Below the pieces are notes generated by a model. The model made no database searches. It saw only the letters and a program-made list of their open reading frames with translations, and was not told the DNA's origin. The translations under genes were made by a program, and so were the position numbers. A stretch of DNA of 64,000 nucleotides from positions 1,560,863 to 1,624,862 of the forward strand of contig QANY01000230.1 in NCBI GenBank assembly GCA_003255025.1. The letters run 5' to 3'. How positions within the stretch are numbered: the stretch's first letter is position 1; each line of letters opens with the position of its first letter. Below, piece by piece: positions 1 through 12,901 of the stretch. This stretch comes from Datisca glomerata (lineage: Eukaryota; Streptophyta; Magnoliopsida; Cucurbitales; Datiscaceae).

Positions 1-490
1 ACAATTGGCCAGATGATCACAAACGTTAAGAACGGATTTAACACTCAATAATACTGAATAAACATTGATTGAATTGAAAATCAAAATTTACTAACAATCA
101 TAGTTTGGCTACGCAATAGCCCCAGAAAATAAATTTAGAACTTACTAGAATAAGAAGATATCCTAATAATATTCATGAACATATAGGAAAAGAGAAGAAA
201 AAATTAGATTGATGATGAATTGAAGTTGAGATTTGTCTCCTAGTTGGATTCATCTTTGTTTCCTCTCCAAAAAGCTTTCTTCCCTGTCTCTCACATCCAA
301 AAAGTCCCTCCAAATATTGTAAAATATTATATTTCTACATTAAAATTCGTCAAGGATTGGATTGAAGTAAAAAATCATAAAAAAATCTAAAACTGCGCCA
401 GCGTCGTAACGCTGGCCAATCTATCACGTGCCAGCGTCGCGACGCTAGGAAGCTACTAGCGCCGCGGCACTGGCTTACTGCTTCTTGTGG
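1..490 (-). mobile_element. Ty3/gypsy LTR fragment (family A, 3' LTR)
   Basis: This stretch matches the inner part of the LTR at 4063-5349, and the copies at 9259-10515 and 11907-12896, including the lines around 'gaattgaaaatcaaaattta' and the GC-rich 'gccagcgtcgcgacgct' motif near 430. In minus orientation it is the 3' LTR of the element whose gag-protease lies at 1.4-4.0 kb. The LTR is cut off at the left by the window edge. At its right the first ~250 bases of the LTR, with the usual TGATGAGTG start, are missing, so LTR sequence runs straight into internal sequence near 490. Confidence 0.75.
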
Positions 491-1390
491 TTGCTGCCAG
501 CCCCCAAACTAGTTGGTCTTGGGGTTTAAGACACCATTTTGAGCTTAGTTACTCAAGTCCAAGAGGCTACGAAATCAAACTTATTCACAATTATTTTTAT
601 GTCGAAACTCCTCCCATTCACCTAGATTGTCATAACTCTAAGTAGTATCCTAGAACATCCAAATACTATGACTAAAAATGGTTACTAGGAAAAACTTTTT
701 ATAAGATTGTGAAATTGTCATGGGTAATAAAAAAATGGCTATGAGGCTCAACATGGATGATTAGGAAAACAATTATGCACAAGTTGGCATGAAAAGCTCA
801 AATGGTCCAAAGATAGCCTAAATCATGTACTAAGTGAAGCGTAGTATATAATTTGCATCGAACAACAGTCAAAATGGTTCTAGAGATCTTATGAGATCAT
901 AATGATTTCTTAAATCATATAAACATTCTCTATGTAAAAAGATAATCAAAGGCTCAAGGCTAGGTGCTCAATATGTTGGGATTCTCTAGTGAAATGCAAA
1001 TCAATAATTGGTTCAAACACACACCGATACACAAATTTATATTTTTTTCTGAAGCTATCAATAATTCAAAACCAATCTCTTCATAAGTGTTAGTGTTGTC
1101 TACAACAGAACGCTAAAAAATGAAATTTTAATTAAAGCCACCACCCCCAAACTAAAACTTTCATTGCCGTCAATGAAAAAAAATATGTAAAAGGAGTAAA
1201 TAGAGAGGATTTCTCTGAATAAGGATGAGCTATCATCCTCATCGTTCTCTGCATTGCTTATGTTGTCTCCAACTGAGAAGAAAGTAACGCATGAGCCAAA
1301 TTCGTCCATAAATTTTTTAATTTAAAAACCTGAAGAAATACAAAAAGAAAATAAGCAAAAGAAAATAATTCAAAGAACTAAAAAATAAAA
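491..1390 (-). mobile_element. 3' non-coding internal region of element A
   Basis: No convincing reading frame. The sequence is homologous over most of its length to 11170-11905 in element A2, for example 'ccaaatactatgactaaa' near 660 against 'ccaaatactatgagtaaa' near 11332. A long non-coding stretch between the coding part and the 3' LTR is known for Athila/Tat-type gypsy elements. The segment around 1410-1450 ('gcctcccggtagcgcttgct') is a motif I associate with such elements. Confidence 0.6.
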
Positions 1391-1699
1391 TAACAGAAAT
1401 AAAATCAGGTTGCCTCCCGGTAGCGCTTGCTTTAATGTCTTCAGCCAGACATAATGATCACCTAGGCTTCACCCGTTGTTCACTGACTTTAAAATTCCCT
1501 TTGTGTTAAAAATTGACCAGCCTAAGACCGTTTTGTGCTCTCTCAATACCCTCAGCAGCTTGTCTTCTTATTTACCATTTAACAAAGTAGAGATAATGAC
1601 ATGCAGAGTTGATGCTTCTCCCATAAAGGTGTACTGAAGGTGGAGGTCTAACACCGATTATTTTTAAATAGATGGTAGATGTCTAGGTTTACCTTCTCC

Positions 1700-2330
1700 C
1701 AATGCTACACAATTCACCTGCAAACAACTATTCATATCATTTGGGAGTTTGATTGCTTTAAAACATTAAAAATTTCTTGATCTTCATGCACTCTCAAAAT
1801 AAGCCCTCCTTTTTGCACATCAATAAGAGTTCTTCCTGTAGCTAAAAATGGTCTACCAAGAATAATTGAAATTTCTTGGTTTTCCTCCATGTCAAGTACC
1901 ATAAAACCAACTGGGAAAATAAATTTATTCACATTTCCTCAATGTCTATCTAATAGACTGATCAACTAACTGTAAAGCTACTATCGTGGACTTAGATTCT
2001 CCAAGACCTAGCTTCTTGTAAACTGAATAAGGTATAAAATTGATACCAGCCCCAAGATCACATAAAACCTTTTCAAAATATGAATTCCCAATGGTGCAAG
2101 GAATAATAAAACTCTTAGGGTTTTTAACTTTCGAGGTAATTTATTCTGCAAGATAGCATTACACTCCTCTGTAAGTGCAAATGTCTCATACTCCTCTAGC
2201 TTTCTCTTGTTTGAGAGAATATCCTTCATGAATTTGACATAGCTCGGCATTTTTTTCAAAGCATCAGTTAAATAGATGTTTATATGTAGTTTCCTGAACA
2301 CATCAAGAAACTTAGAAAACTGCTTGTTCT
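1700..2330 (-). pseudogene. Ty3/gypsy aspartic protease (broken)
   Basis: Two minus-strand stretches carry the protease of a plant gypsy polyprotein. The first (2301 down to 2008) reads MPSYVKFMKDIL and EEYETFALTEECNAILQNKL, the conserved lead-in to the retropepsin of Athila/Tat elements. The second (1932 down to 1732) reads ISIILGRPFLATGRTLIDVQ, the C-terminal flap and closing helix of the same domain. A frameshift lies between them. The protease would cut the Gag-Pol polyprotein. No RT, RNase H or integrase follows, because the sequence passes into non-coding element DNA by about 1400; so this copy is a gag-pro-only, non-autonomous derivative. Confidence 0.8.
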
Positions 2331-2689
2331 TTTTTTACTTTTGGAACCGCTGAGGGTATGGAATAGGTGGAACATATGGTGGAGGATTATTAGGAAAGAA
2401 CTTTGACTTAGGCTTGCATTCCTTCTTTTCTGAGCTCTTGGCAAGATCATCAGCCATTACCTCAGCTTCTGCTTCAATTGGCTGAGAATTTTCAACAGTG
2501 ACTTTCTAACGTTCTGCTAACTCTTTACCACTATAAAAAGTAATGGAATTTACTTATTCTTTTGGATTCCTCTCGGTGTTTCTCAGTATAGAACCTTGAA
2601 TTCTTTGAGTGAGTATTTATGACAGTTGACCAATTGAAAGCTCTAAATTCTGAATAGACACAGCTTGACTCTGAATACTTGTTTCTTGC

Positions 2690-3960
2690 CTCTGAAGTTT
2701 AGAATTTGTTCAAATCATAAATTGAGTAGTATTGACTGTGAGCTGGGCAAGAGCATTTTCTAAAGAAAATTAAGGCTATTTGATAGTGAAATTGAGGTTG
2801 TTGATGGCGAAATTGAGGCTGAGTAGTAACTGGTGTATTCATCACATACTGACTACTCTTCCAAGAGAAATTTAGGTGATTTCGCCACCCTTGGTTATAA
2901 GTGTTGGACAATGGGTTATTCAGCCTGCTGTAATTCTCAATAAATTAACATGTTTTGACTAAGAATGAGCAAAAGGATTATCGACTTGACATTTAGTACT
3001 AAGTTGAGGTCTGTTACACAAATTAAAAACTTCCTGTGAAGCATGAATAACACTAAACTTGGTGGTGAAATAGCTCAATTGCTTGGACAATGTAGCTAAT
3101 TGAGTAGTAAGTGCGGTAAGAGCATCGATGTCATGAACTCCATGAATCTTTCTCGGTATGTTGCGCTCAATTGGTCAGTGATAGGCATTAACAGTCATTT
3201 CTTCAAGCAAAGTATAAGCCTCATCATGTGTTTTTCCCATTAAAGCTCATGTTGCTGCGTCCACTAGTGTCCTCGTTGAATTTCTCAAATCATTGTAGAA
3301 AGTTTTGACTTGTAGCCATACAGGGAGTCCATGATGTGGGCATCCTCTCAACAACTCTTTAAACCTCTCATAAGCTTCATAAAGAGACTCCATATCATAT
3401 TGGACAAAAGTAGTGATCTCATTCTTCATCTTGGCTGTTTTAGCTAATGGAAAGAATTTGCCAAAAATTTCTCAGAAAGTCTATTCCAAGTGGTGATTGA
3501 TCAAGCGGGTAAAGAGTTCAACCAACACTTAGCCTTATCTCAAAGTAAAAATGGGAATAATCTCATCCTAATTGCATCAGTTGAGACATTGTTGTGCTTG
3601 AGTGTCTCATAAATTTTGAGAAAAATGGCTATGTGAATATTTGGATCACCATTAGGCATACCACTAAACTGATTTGTTTGCACCATGTGAATGATAGTCG
3701 GCTTAATCTCAAAATTGTTGGCATTAATAACAGAGCTTTAAATGGCAGACACAGCCTCATTGACCACTGACATAGCATAATCCTGAATTGTTTGGTTATT
3801 TTGGTTGTTCACAATTTCAGGATTTTCTCTAGTGTCTTCCATGGTTTCTTAAGGTTGTTTAGAAGCTTCTCTCCTCACTTTTCTATTACGACGATAAGTT
3901 TTCTCAAATTCCTAATTTAGAGGAGTCAAATTTTCACTTCTAAACTTTCTCATACACCTT
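2690..3960 (-). pseudogene. Ty3/gypsy Gag capsid domain (broken)
   Basis: On the minus strand, 3429-3247 encodes FVQYDMESLYEAYERFKELL and CPHHGLPVWLQVKTFYNDL, the signature of the Retrotrans_gag domain in plant OTA gypsy elements. Upstream, around 3700-3440, pieces of the preceding helices ([20 protein letters not shown]) are visible with stops and frameshifts. Gag forms the virus-like particle. Downstream at 2911-2699 is a Gln/Asn/Pro-rich linker. The strand and order (PBS near 4060, gag, protease) agree with a minus-strand element. Heavy interruption makes this a pseudogene. Confidence 0.8.
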
Positions 3961-4062
3961 AGAGAACGCCTAAAAATTCAAAATAGTGAACAACCTTAAT
4001 TTAGGATATGTAACTACAATATTAATAAACAGAACTAATCCCTGACAACGGGGCCAAAAACT

Positions 4063-5349
4063 TATTATGATTTTTTTAAAGCGTAAGTGTACACTATCGT
4101 TGTCAAGTAATAAATTTTTTATGAAAATAGAGTATCGTCCACATGATTGATTGATATTAAAATATTGAAATTAACTATACCTTAATTCTAATTGAGAATA
4201 ATGAAAAGTTGAGATTTTTGAATGAAAATTTGAACTAAAAAGATTATACTTGATAAGGAGAAATAATTCAAATTTGAATAGTTAAAAGTTCTAGGATTTT
4301 TTATTACACCAAACCAAACATGTTCTAAATCTTAAAAGCTCTAGGGTTTTCGATTTCACCAAACAAACATGTTCTTAACTCTAAATCTCAATCAATCAAT
4401 GTTTATCAAATTATTGACAGTAAAATTCTCTAATGTAATTATCAATCTTTCTCACGCATCGATAACAATGAATCAAACATACTAGTCTCACATCTCTATC
4501 AAGATTAAATAAATTGAAACTCATTAAGCACAAAAAATTATAATTGCTACACTAGGTACATAATTATCTCTAACTTATGAACTTCTAATGGTGTTATAAA
4601 CAAAGAGCAAATTTAATCATCACTTCTCAGTCTCAAAATTAAATCTAAAATCATGCAATAGTTGACCAGACAATTACAAGCATTAAGAACAGATTATAAC
4701 ATTCAATGATACTTAATAAACATCAATTGAATTGAAAATCAAAATTTATGAACAATCATAGTTTGAATACGTCGTAGCCCTAGATAAGAAATTTAGAACA
4801 TACTAGAATAAGAAAATATCTAAATAATATTCATGAAAATTGAGAAAAAAAGAACAAAACTAGATTTGAGGATGAATTGAAGTTGAGATCCGTCTCCCAG
4901 TTGGATTCATCTTCGTTTCCTCTCTAAAAAGCTTTCTCCCATGCCTCTCACGTCCAAAAAGTCCCTCCAAGAATTCTAAAGTATTAAATTTATAAACTAA
5001 GGTTCGTCAAGGATTGGATTGGAGTAAAAAATCATAAAAAAATAAAAAATCACACCAATCTATCACGCGCCAGCGTCGTGGCGCTGGCTTACTGCTTCTT
5101 GTGGTTGCTGTCAGCATCGCGGTAGTGGAAGCCAGCGCCGCGACGCTCGTCGTTCTGCCCAGATCCATTTTTTTCTTATTTTATCTGTATTTTTACCTTC
5201 CAAATCTTTCAAAATCAACTCAAATGCGTTTGAATATCTAACCTACTAGATAAAAATAAAAACAAACATAAAGCAAACCGTAAAACTCAAAAAACCAATA
5301 AAATTAAAGTTAAGATTATTTAAAATATGAGTGTCAAACACACTCATCG
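4063..5349 (-). mobile_element. 5' LTR of gypsy element A with adjacent PBS
   Basis: In minus orientation the LTR starts cgATGAGTGTGTTTGACACTC at 5349 (usual start TGATGAGTG) and ends with AAAAATCATAATA at 4063. The sequence then reads 'tttttggccccgttgtcagg' across 4062-4039, a mutated form of the 'ttttggcgccgttgccgggg' primer-binding region common in plant gypsy elements. The same LTR is found at 9259-10515, 11907-12896 and, in part, 1-490. Length about 1.29 kb. Confidence 0.8.
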
Positions 5350-5359
5350 CTGACAGCCT

Positions 5360-5570
5360 CTCATAGCAACGGAAGAAAATAAAGTTGTCATGTACAAAAC
5401 GAAGTTGGGAAACAAAAGGAACCTTCTTTACCTATCTTGGGACAAAGAACATCACCAGAATTTACAGCCTCATTTATGAGAGCCAATAGGCCTTCAGAAC
5501 ACAGCACATACAAGTGAGAGGAAGTCGGGTCTCCTTGACGTGCTCCTCTTCAACAGAACTGCAAAAGCAG
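5360..5570 (-). pseudogene. LINE (non-LTR) reverse transcriptase fragment
   Basis: Reading the minus strand from about 5566, one frame gives RGARQGDPTSSHLYVLCSEG followed by LLALINEAVNSG. This matches the 'RG(L/V)RQGDPLSPYLF.LC.EGLS.LI' block of plant L1-type reverse transcriptases (codons for RGARQGDP lie at 5526-5549). Only about 60 residues are recognisable, with stops on both sides. It is a truncated relic next to the end of element A, perhaps part of the DNA that A inserted into. Confidence 0.7.
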
Positions 5571-5627
5571 TGGAGTTAACACAGATCTTATCTTGCTCTC
5601 TAATGATATGTAAAAGTAAAGCCCAAA

Positions 5628-5663
5628 GAATTGAGTGCACTTGAAGATAAGTGCACTCAATTC
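5628..5663. repeat. Perfect 15-bp inverted repeat (hairpin)
   Basis: GAATTGAGTGCACTT (5628-5642), a 6-base spacer, then the exact reverse complement AAGTGCACTCAATTC (5649-5663). The stem is perfect although the neighbouring LINE fragment is decayed. It contains a GTGCAC palindrome in each arm. Function unknown. Confidence 0.9.
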
Positions 5664-5669
5664 GATCTA

Positions 5670-8240
5670 TGACAACAATCCATCACCTCTTGAGATACAT
5701 GGTTTATGTCATTGTTGGTATAATTTTTTTTATAATACTATTTACGGTAAACTATTAGGGTAAACTGAATTTTTTTTTCAAAGTTACAATTTTGAAAGAG
5801 AATTGTGGAAAGTATAACTGGATCTCACAATCGTTAAGATATGGACATCAGTGGTTAACCAAGTGTGCCAGCTGATCTAGTTTATGGTTCTCACAAATTA
5901 GTATTAAGTTCATATTTGATTTTCAATGTATGAAATTATCACCATTCAATTTATCAAGAGCGAGTAAAGCAGTAACATGGTTGCCCATGGTAGACATAAT
6001 ATTGATAACTAAAATTTAAAACATACATGATTCAATATAATTGATAAATATCTAGAATTCGAAAAATAAACGTGATGCATGAATGCAATCATAATAAACA
6101 CATAAATTTTGCATTTACTAATCACGATAAAACAACCCAACGATTAATATGCCACCTTAGGGTCAGTCAGATTAACCCCAAGCTGTCTATGAGACATTCT
6201 CATCCTTATTAATTAAAACTTAAAATATCTCATACTTTCTCTTTTAACAATAATATATTGCTTATTCGGTCAAGTCAAAACTATCCACATGAAAGTTTAA
6301 TTGTGACTTTGTGAGTGTAATCCATCATTTCAGATTTCATGACTTCACTTAGAATACGCCACCTTCGGTTCGGTCAAAACTAAACTACATCACATAATCA
6401 TATCTTCTTAAGAAGTCCAACCTTGGTATTGGTACAGCTCGAAACCTTCCTTAGGGGGATAAAAACAAAGTCATCTCAAGGCCCTAACTATTTTAGGATA
6501 ATGTATTTCTATTTTAACTAATAAATTAATTCTAAATTAATTACTAGTTAAAATAACAACCCTATATATATTTAATTATCAGTTAATCAAATCTCATTGG
6601 TCTAAGTTCATTTAATTTTCTGAAGCCCCTAAGTCATAATTAGGTGAACTTAGATTAACTAATTAATTATATTCATCAAACTTTAATAACTTTTATAAAA
6701 GCCGGTTAACCTAAAGGTTACTATAGCTTTTAGTGTGGTGTGATTACCAAGTTTTAAATACTTAAAACCTAGCAGTTTACATGCAATTGATTTCATAGAG
6801 CAATACTTATAAACATATTAGGGCAATCCTAATAAATCATGTTTTTACAATGAGATGCATGATTAAATAAAAATGTGTGAGATTTTCATGTATAGCATGT
6901 GATCGACTAATGCATGAACATGTTATCAAACATAATAGTTAAATAATTATTTAACAATTAAATAAAATAATAATAATAGCCCGAGTGACTATTGGGTATT
7001 TCTAAATTATAACTTTTGAAATAAAAAAATAAAATTATAAAGAGCACTTCAAGAATACATATTTCTCAAATATTGCATTTTCCTTATGATGTCTATCTTC
7101 ATAATCTTCAAGTTTTGAACAAAAACCTCTTTAAATTAGAAAAACTATTTTTTTAATTAAAACAATTTCTATAATTGTCCTTTTAATATAGTTGATTTTG
7201 ACTTAGTCAAATAAATATTTTATTTGATTTGGTTAAACATGGGTCAAACCCAATCAACCTATTAATTTTTATTTCTCGTCAAATAAAAAATTAATAGTTA
7301 ATATTAAAATTACATAAATTTCAAAATTTAAATGGATAACTAAAAGAGTTTGGGTTTTAACGAAACACTTAGTTGATAGAGTTAGTTGTATGGTTTGCTG
7401 AAAACTTTCCTAAAACGTGACAACAGTTGCCACAAACGATAAGACTCTCCGATCACCGCCCATCAGCATCGCTGCCTGTCTAACCGCCGGCAGCCGCCTA
7501 CCGTGCCGGACAGCCACTATTCCCCACCGGTACAGTACGCCGCCATTGTTCCCCTCAGCCAGAATAGTGAATTTTCAATGCGAACAATGTTTTCGCAGAT
7601 GAAAAGTGTTTTTGTGGATGAATAGTGTTATCACATGAACAGTAAATTTATGTTATTCATCTGGTGCGTTCTTCGTCTTCTCGTATTCAGAATAATTACA
7701 ATAAATATTCAAAATAAAATTATAAAAAATTTTACGCCTCAATTCGGCTTACACAAGATCTAAGAAAGATTAAAACAAAGCCTGACTCAATACTCACCAA
7801 TTAATGATCCATTATTTTTCATACATTCAAAAAACATAATCATTCATCATCATACATATTTCATATTATATGAATAATTCAAAAAAACCCACACAATATT
7901 TAACATATAAATATATAAAGACGACTTTGATACCACTTGCTGGTTGTCGCGGCGCATGCAGGATGGAAATGTGGAGGCTCATGGCCTTTAAAAAAATTAA
8001 ACTTTTAATAAAAATCGAATCTTTTAATAAAACAAAACTTACGCAACGCCACGATAACCAAATAAAAAATTTTTATTGAAAATTTATTTTCAATCAGTCT
8101 GGATTCATTATATATTTATAAGTTAAACCTACAACTTTAACTTATCACTAATTAACCTATTGGTCTACCATTTAAAATACTAAAAAGAATATGCAACTTA
8201 AAACGAGAAAATGACCTAGAAAACCGAAGACCTGAGATGC
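5670..8240 (-). mobile_element. Probable LTR-retrotransposon remnant, boundaries unresolved
   Basis: No reading frame of note in 2.5 kb of mostly AT-rich DNA. Near 7928-7940 the plus strand reads 'tttgataccacttgctgg'; its complement is 'ccagcaagtggtatcaaa', which has the form of an LTR end (CA) followed by a tRNA-Met-type primer site (TGGTATCA) for a minus-strand element. A GC-rich patch at 7420-7570 stands out, and short motifs such as 'gaatagtg' and 'gaacagta' recur at 7567-7650. I could not find a matching second LTR or a target-site duplication. Confidence 0.35.
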
Positions 8241-8475
8241 CTATGTCAAGCACGAAGTCATCGTCGGTCCATCATCACTCCATCGTCGAGCACAAAGCCA
8301 CAATGGTCCATTATTGACTGAGATCTACTGCTATGTACAAAGCTAACATCAGCCATCATCAATCCATTGTCAAGTACAAAGCATCCATTTTCAAGCACGA
8401 ATCCAAAGTTGTCCACCGTTGATTCAGGTCCATCGTCTAGCAAAAAGCTGTCATTTGTCCACCGTCGAGCGCAAA
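8240..8475. repeat. Degenerate short tandem repeat region
   Basis: Variants of 'gtc(a/g)agcacaaagc' and 'ggtccat(c/t)(a/g)tc' recur at irregular spacing through this stretch. The complement can be read as a repetitive peptide (FVLDNG, FVLDDG, FVLENG), but this follows from the DNA repeat and I do not treat it as a gene. Confidence 0.55.
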
Positions 8476-8540
8476 AATTTCCTTAAGTTTTAAATTAGAA
8501 TTCTATAGATTTTTTCTCCAAATGGAACAAAAATGAAAAT

Positions 8541-9246
8541 TGTATGGGAGAAAAAAAACTACCCGAGATAAAGCTCAGTCAATAATATTTTTGAACAAAA
8601 CTCAATACTCCCATTTCTCGGGTAGAGCCTATATTAAGTCCAAACCGAGGACTCCTCCGTGATCGAAGTCACCATGATGACAGAGGCACCCTCCATGACC
8701 AGATTGATGGACACGACCTCACCTATACTTACACTACCAAGGTCACACGGATGATGAGATAATCTCATACCTAGGATCGTGGCTGCTCGAGATAACCGAT
8801 ATCATTTTCCTATCACGATAATATATAATAACCAATCATACAAGGAAATGATATGCACACATAAAATCTATCAGGCAATCTCAATGGTTGTTAAAGAGGA
8901 TAAGATGATAACCAAAATATCCTAATCAGAGAATATTCTCCATGAATATATTCATTCCTTATAAAAATAAGGAAGAAGATACACTGAACCTGGACGTTTG
9001 ACAGATATAGAAAATCAATATTAATATATGATGATCTCCATTAAACAGTAAGCAATTCTCCATATGGCTAATATTATTTTAAACACTCTACTGACTTGTT
9101 AGAGTGCATTAGTTGGGGCACCACCTATGTGCCTTCTCTATTACTTTGATAATCGTTCTTGATTTTTACAATTCTTTGGACAAATCACCAAGTGACGCGC
9201 GGAGGTCCTCTCGACAGTTGATGCTGACATACTTTTTGCATCAACA
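8541..9246 (+). mobile_element. 5' LTR of element B
   Basis: Begins TG and ends CA, is preceded by AAAAT and followed by the primer-region motif GTTTGGCGCC. About 706 bp; the partner LTR at 14830-15487 is about 658 bp and clearly diverged, so the insertion is not recent. Confidence 0.85.
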
Positions 9247-9258
9247 GTTTGGCGCCAT

Positions 9259-12200
9259 TGTTACGATTTTTTCATAGTGCAAGTGTACACTATCGCCGTC
9301 AATTAATAAATTTCTATAAAAATAGAGTATCGTCCACATGATTGATTGATATTTAATATTGAAATTAACTAGACCTTAATTCTAATTGAGAAGGACAAAA
9401 ATTCTAATTAAACTAAAACGATAAAGATTTGATAAAGATAAATAATTTAAATTTGAATAGATAAAAGATCAAAGAATTCACATTTCACCAAACCAAATAT
9501 GCTCAAAATTCTAAAACTCAATCAATCAATGTTTATCAAATTATTGAAAATGAATTTCTCTTTATCAATCTTCCTCAAGTGTCGGTAATAATGAATCAAA
9601 AATATTAATCTCACATCTCTGTCAAGATTAAATAACATTAAACTCATTAAGCACAAAAAATTATAATTGCTACACTAGAACCATAATTATCTCTAACTTA
9701 TGAAATTCTAATGGTGTTATAAACAAAGAGCAAATTTAATCATTACTTCTTAGTCTCAGAATTAAATCCAAAATTATGCAATAGTTGGTCAGACGATCAC
9801 AAGCGTTAAGAACGGATTATAACACTCAATAATACTGAAAAAATGTCGATTGAATTGAAAATCAAAATTTATGAATAATCATGGTTTGGCTACGTCGTAG
9901 CCCTAGATAAGAAATTTAGAACATACTAGAATAGAAAAATATCCCAAGAATACTCATGAACATAGAGCAACAGAGAAGAAAAAACTAGATTTGCGGATGA
10001 ATTGAAGTTAAGATTCGTCTCCCGATGGGATCTCTTTTCGTTTTCTCTCCAAAAAGCTATCTCATCTGCCTCCCACATTCCAAAAATCATCTAAAAGACA
10101 TTAAATATTATATTTATACACTACAGTTCGTCAAGGATTGGATCGGAGCAAAAAATAGTAAAAAAAAACAAAAATCACGCCAGCGTTGTGACGGTGGGAG
10201 CCAGAGTCCCGAGCTGGACAATCTGTCACACGCTAGCGTCGTGACGCTAGGAAGCCAGCTTGGCGGCGCTGACTTACTGCTTCTTGTGGTTGCTTCCAGC
10301 GTTGCGGCGACGCTGACAATCTGCCAAGATTTGTCTTTTTCTCATTTTATCCGTATTTTTGTCTTTTAAATCTTTCAAAATCCACCCAAATGTATTTGAA
10401 TATCTAAACTACAAGATAAAAACAAAAACAAATATAAATCAAACAATAAAACTCAAAGAACCAATAAAATTAAAGTTAAAATTATCTAAAATATGAGTGT
10501 GAAACATACTCATCAAATACCCACAAACTTAACTTTTTACTAGTCCTCAAGCAAAACTAAAATAAAAAATCAAACAAGAAAAAATTTAACACTAATTAAG
10601 CAAAACTACGGATAAAATGTTGAAATGTTTTGACTAACTAAACATGCGTCAGAGATTTCAAAATAGCGATAACCCAAGAAAAACTTTTGAATTGTGATAA
10701 TGTAGAGTTTCAATACAAACACCAACTTACATTACACTTTAAAAAATCTCGAGTGAGTATGTGTCGCCTTAAGCCATCTAACTTCTTAGTTTTAAATGAG
10801 TTTATGCAACCAAGTCTTGCAAAAGAAGATCCATTAATCTATAAATATATTAGAACTCCATAAGATAATTTTTCATGTCATTCTCCACTAATGTAGGCAA
10901 ACCACAACACTTCAGATCATTGGAACTTTCATAGGCTTGTAATGTATGGCTAGGGTTTAGGGTAGGACAAATGATATTATTTCAGTTCAAACTTTACCCA
11001 AAGTCACACATGCATTCTACGAATCAACGAGCTTAACTCAACTTATCTTCTAATACCCCTAAACTTGTCATTCCACCTCTTGAATTATCAACCATGCTCA
11101 ACCATTCTTTTTTTTTATTTGATTTTCTTAAGCTTATCTTTTCCTTAACGAGCTTTCAACTAATAGCTCTCAAACCAGTTGGTCTTAGGGTATTAGGTTT
11201 TAATACGTCCCTTCGGGCTTAGTCACTCAAGTCCAAGTGGCTACGCAATTAAACTTATTCACAATTTTTTCATATCGAAACTCCTCCCATCTACCCAGAT
11301 TATCATAGCTCTAAGTATTTTCCCAAATTATCCAAATACTATGAGTAAACAATGGTTACTAGGGAAACTTTTTTATAAGATTGTGAAATCATTATGGGTG
11401 ATAAAAAAATATGGCTATTTAGGCTCCACATGGATAATTAGGAAAATAATTATGCACGGTTGGCTTGAAAAGCACAAACAGTCTAAAGATAGCCTAAATC
11501 ATGTCATAAGTGAATCGTATCCTAGAATTTCACTTCGAACAATAATCAAATTGGTTCTAGAGTTCTTATGAGATCATAATGATTTCTTAAGTCACATAAA
11601 CCTTCTCAAAGCAAATAGATACCAAACGTTCAAGGCTAGGTGCTCAAAATGTCATGATTCTCTAGTGAAATGCAAATAAATAATTGGTTCAAACACACAC
11701 ACTGATACACAAATTCATCAATTTTCCAAAGTTATCAATAATTCAAAACCAATCTCATCATAGGTGTTAGTGTTGTCTACAACAGAACACCAAAAAAATG
11801 AAATTCTAATTAAAGCCACCACCCTCAAACTAAAAATTTTCATTGACCTCAATCAAACGAAAATATGTAAAATGAGTAAGTAGAGAGGACTTCCCAGAAT
11901 AATGATTTGATAAAACTAAAATGATAAAGATAAATAATTCAAATTTGAATAAATAAAAAATCTAGGGATTTCGATTTCACCAAACCAAACATGCCTAAAA
12001 TTCTAAAACTCAATCAATAAATATTTTTCAAATTACTTACAACGAATTTCTCTAGAGTAATTATCAATCTTTCTCAAGCATCGATAACGATGAATCAAAA
12101 ATACTGATCTCACATCTCTATCAAGATTAAATAAATTAAAACTCATTAAGCACAAGAAATTATAATTGCTACACTAAATTCATAATTATCTCTCAAGTAT

Positions 12201-12896
12201 GAAATTCTAATGGTGTTATAAACAAAGAGTAAATTTAATCATCACTTTTCAGTCTCAGAATTAAATCTAAAATCAAGAAATAGTTGGCCAGACGATCACA
12301 GGCATTATGAATGGATTATAACACTCAATAATACTGAAAAATATCGATTGAATTAAAAATCAAAATTTATGAATAATCATGGTTTGGTTATATCGTAGCC
12401 CTAGATAAGAAACTTAGAACATACTAGAATAGAAATATCCTAATAATACTTATGAACATAGAGGAAAACAGAAGAAAAAACTAGATTTACGGATGAATTG
12501 AAGTTAAGATCCATCTCTCGATTGGATCCGTCTTCGTTTTCTTTCCAAAATATTTTCTCCTCTGCCTCCCACGCCCCACAAATCCTCTAAAAGATCTAAA
12601 ATATTATATTTATACACAAGGATTCGTCAAGGATTGGATTGGAGCAAAAAAATTGCAAAAAAAAAATCTAAAATCACGCCAGCTTCACGACGCTGGCTAT
12701 TTTGCCCAAATCTGTCTTTTTCTCCTTTTATCCGCATTTTTGCCTTCCAAATCCTTCAAAATCAACCCAAATACATTCGAATATCTAACCTACAAGATAA
12801 AAATAAACATAAACTTAAATCAAACAATAAAACTCAAAGAACCAATAAAATTAAAGTTAATATTATCTAAAATATGAGTGTGAAATACACTCATCA
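9259..12896 (-). mobile_element. Gypsy element A2 (deletion derivative) nested in B
   Basis: In minus orientation: a truncated 5' LTR (12896 down to about 11907, starting TGATGAGTGTATTTCACACTC), a non-coding internal stretch (about 11906-10516) homologous to 490-1310 of element A, and a full 3' LTR (10515 down to 9259, starting TGATGAGT and ending AAAAAATCGTAACA). The purine-rich 'gtttgtgggtatt' precedes the 3' LTR as polypurine tract. All gag-pol sequence is gone. Flanking pentamers GCCAT (9254-9258) and ACCGT (12897-12901) are one transition each from GCCGT, which restores the expected 'ggcgccgtctgtgg' primer region of B. Confidence 0.8.
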
Positions 12897-12901
12897 ACCG
12901 T

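Noticed and set aside
7417..7602. GC-rich open frame of 61 codons
   Set aside because: No domain; lies in a probable LTR-element remnant and the composition alone explains the open frame.
8258..8443. Repetitive protein (FVLDDG/FVLENG units)
   Set aside because: Arises from a degenerate DNA repeat without start context or conserved frame.
10025..10369. Open stretch of 114 codons (plus)
   Set aside because: Lies entirely within the 3' LTR of element A2 (9259-10515); the related LTRs do not keep the frame.
12634..12877. Overlapping open stretches of 74-78 codons
   Set aside because: Inside the truncated LTR of A2; no domain and not conserved in the sister LTRs.
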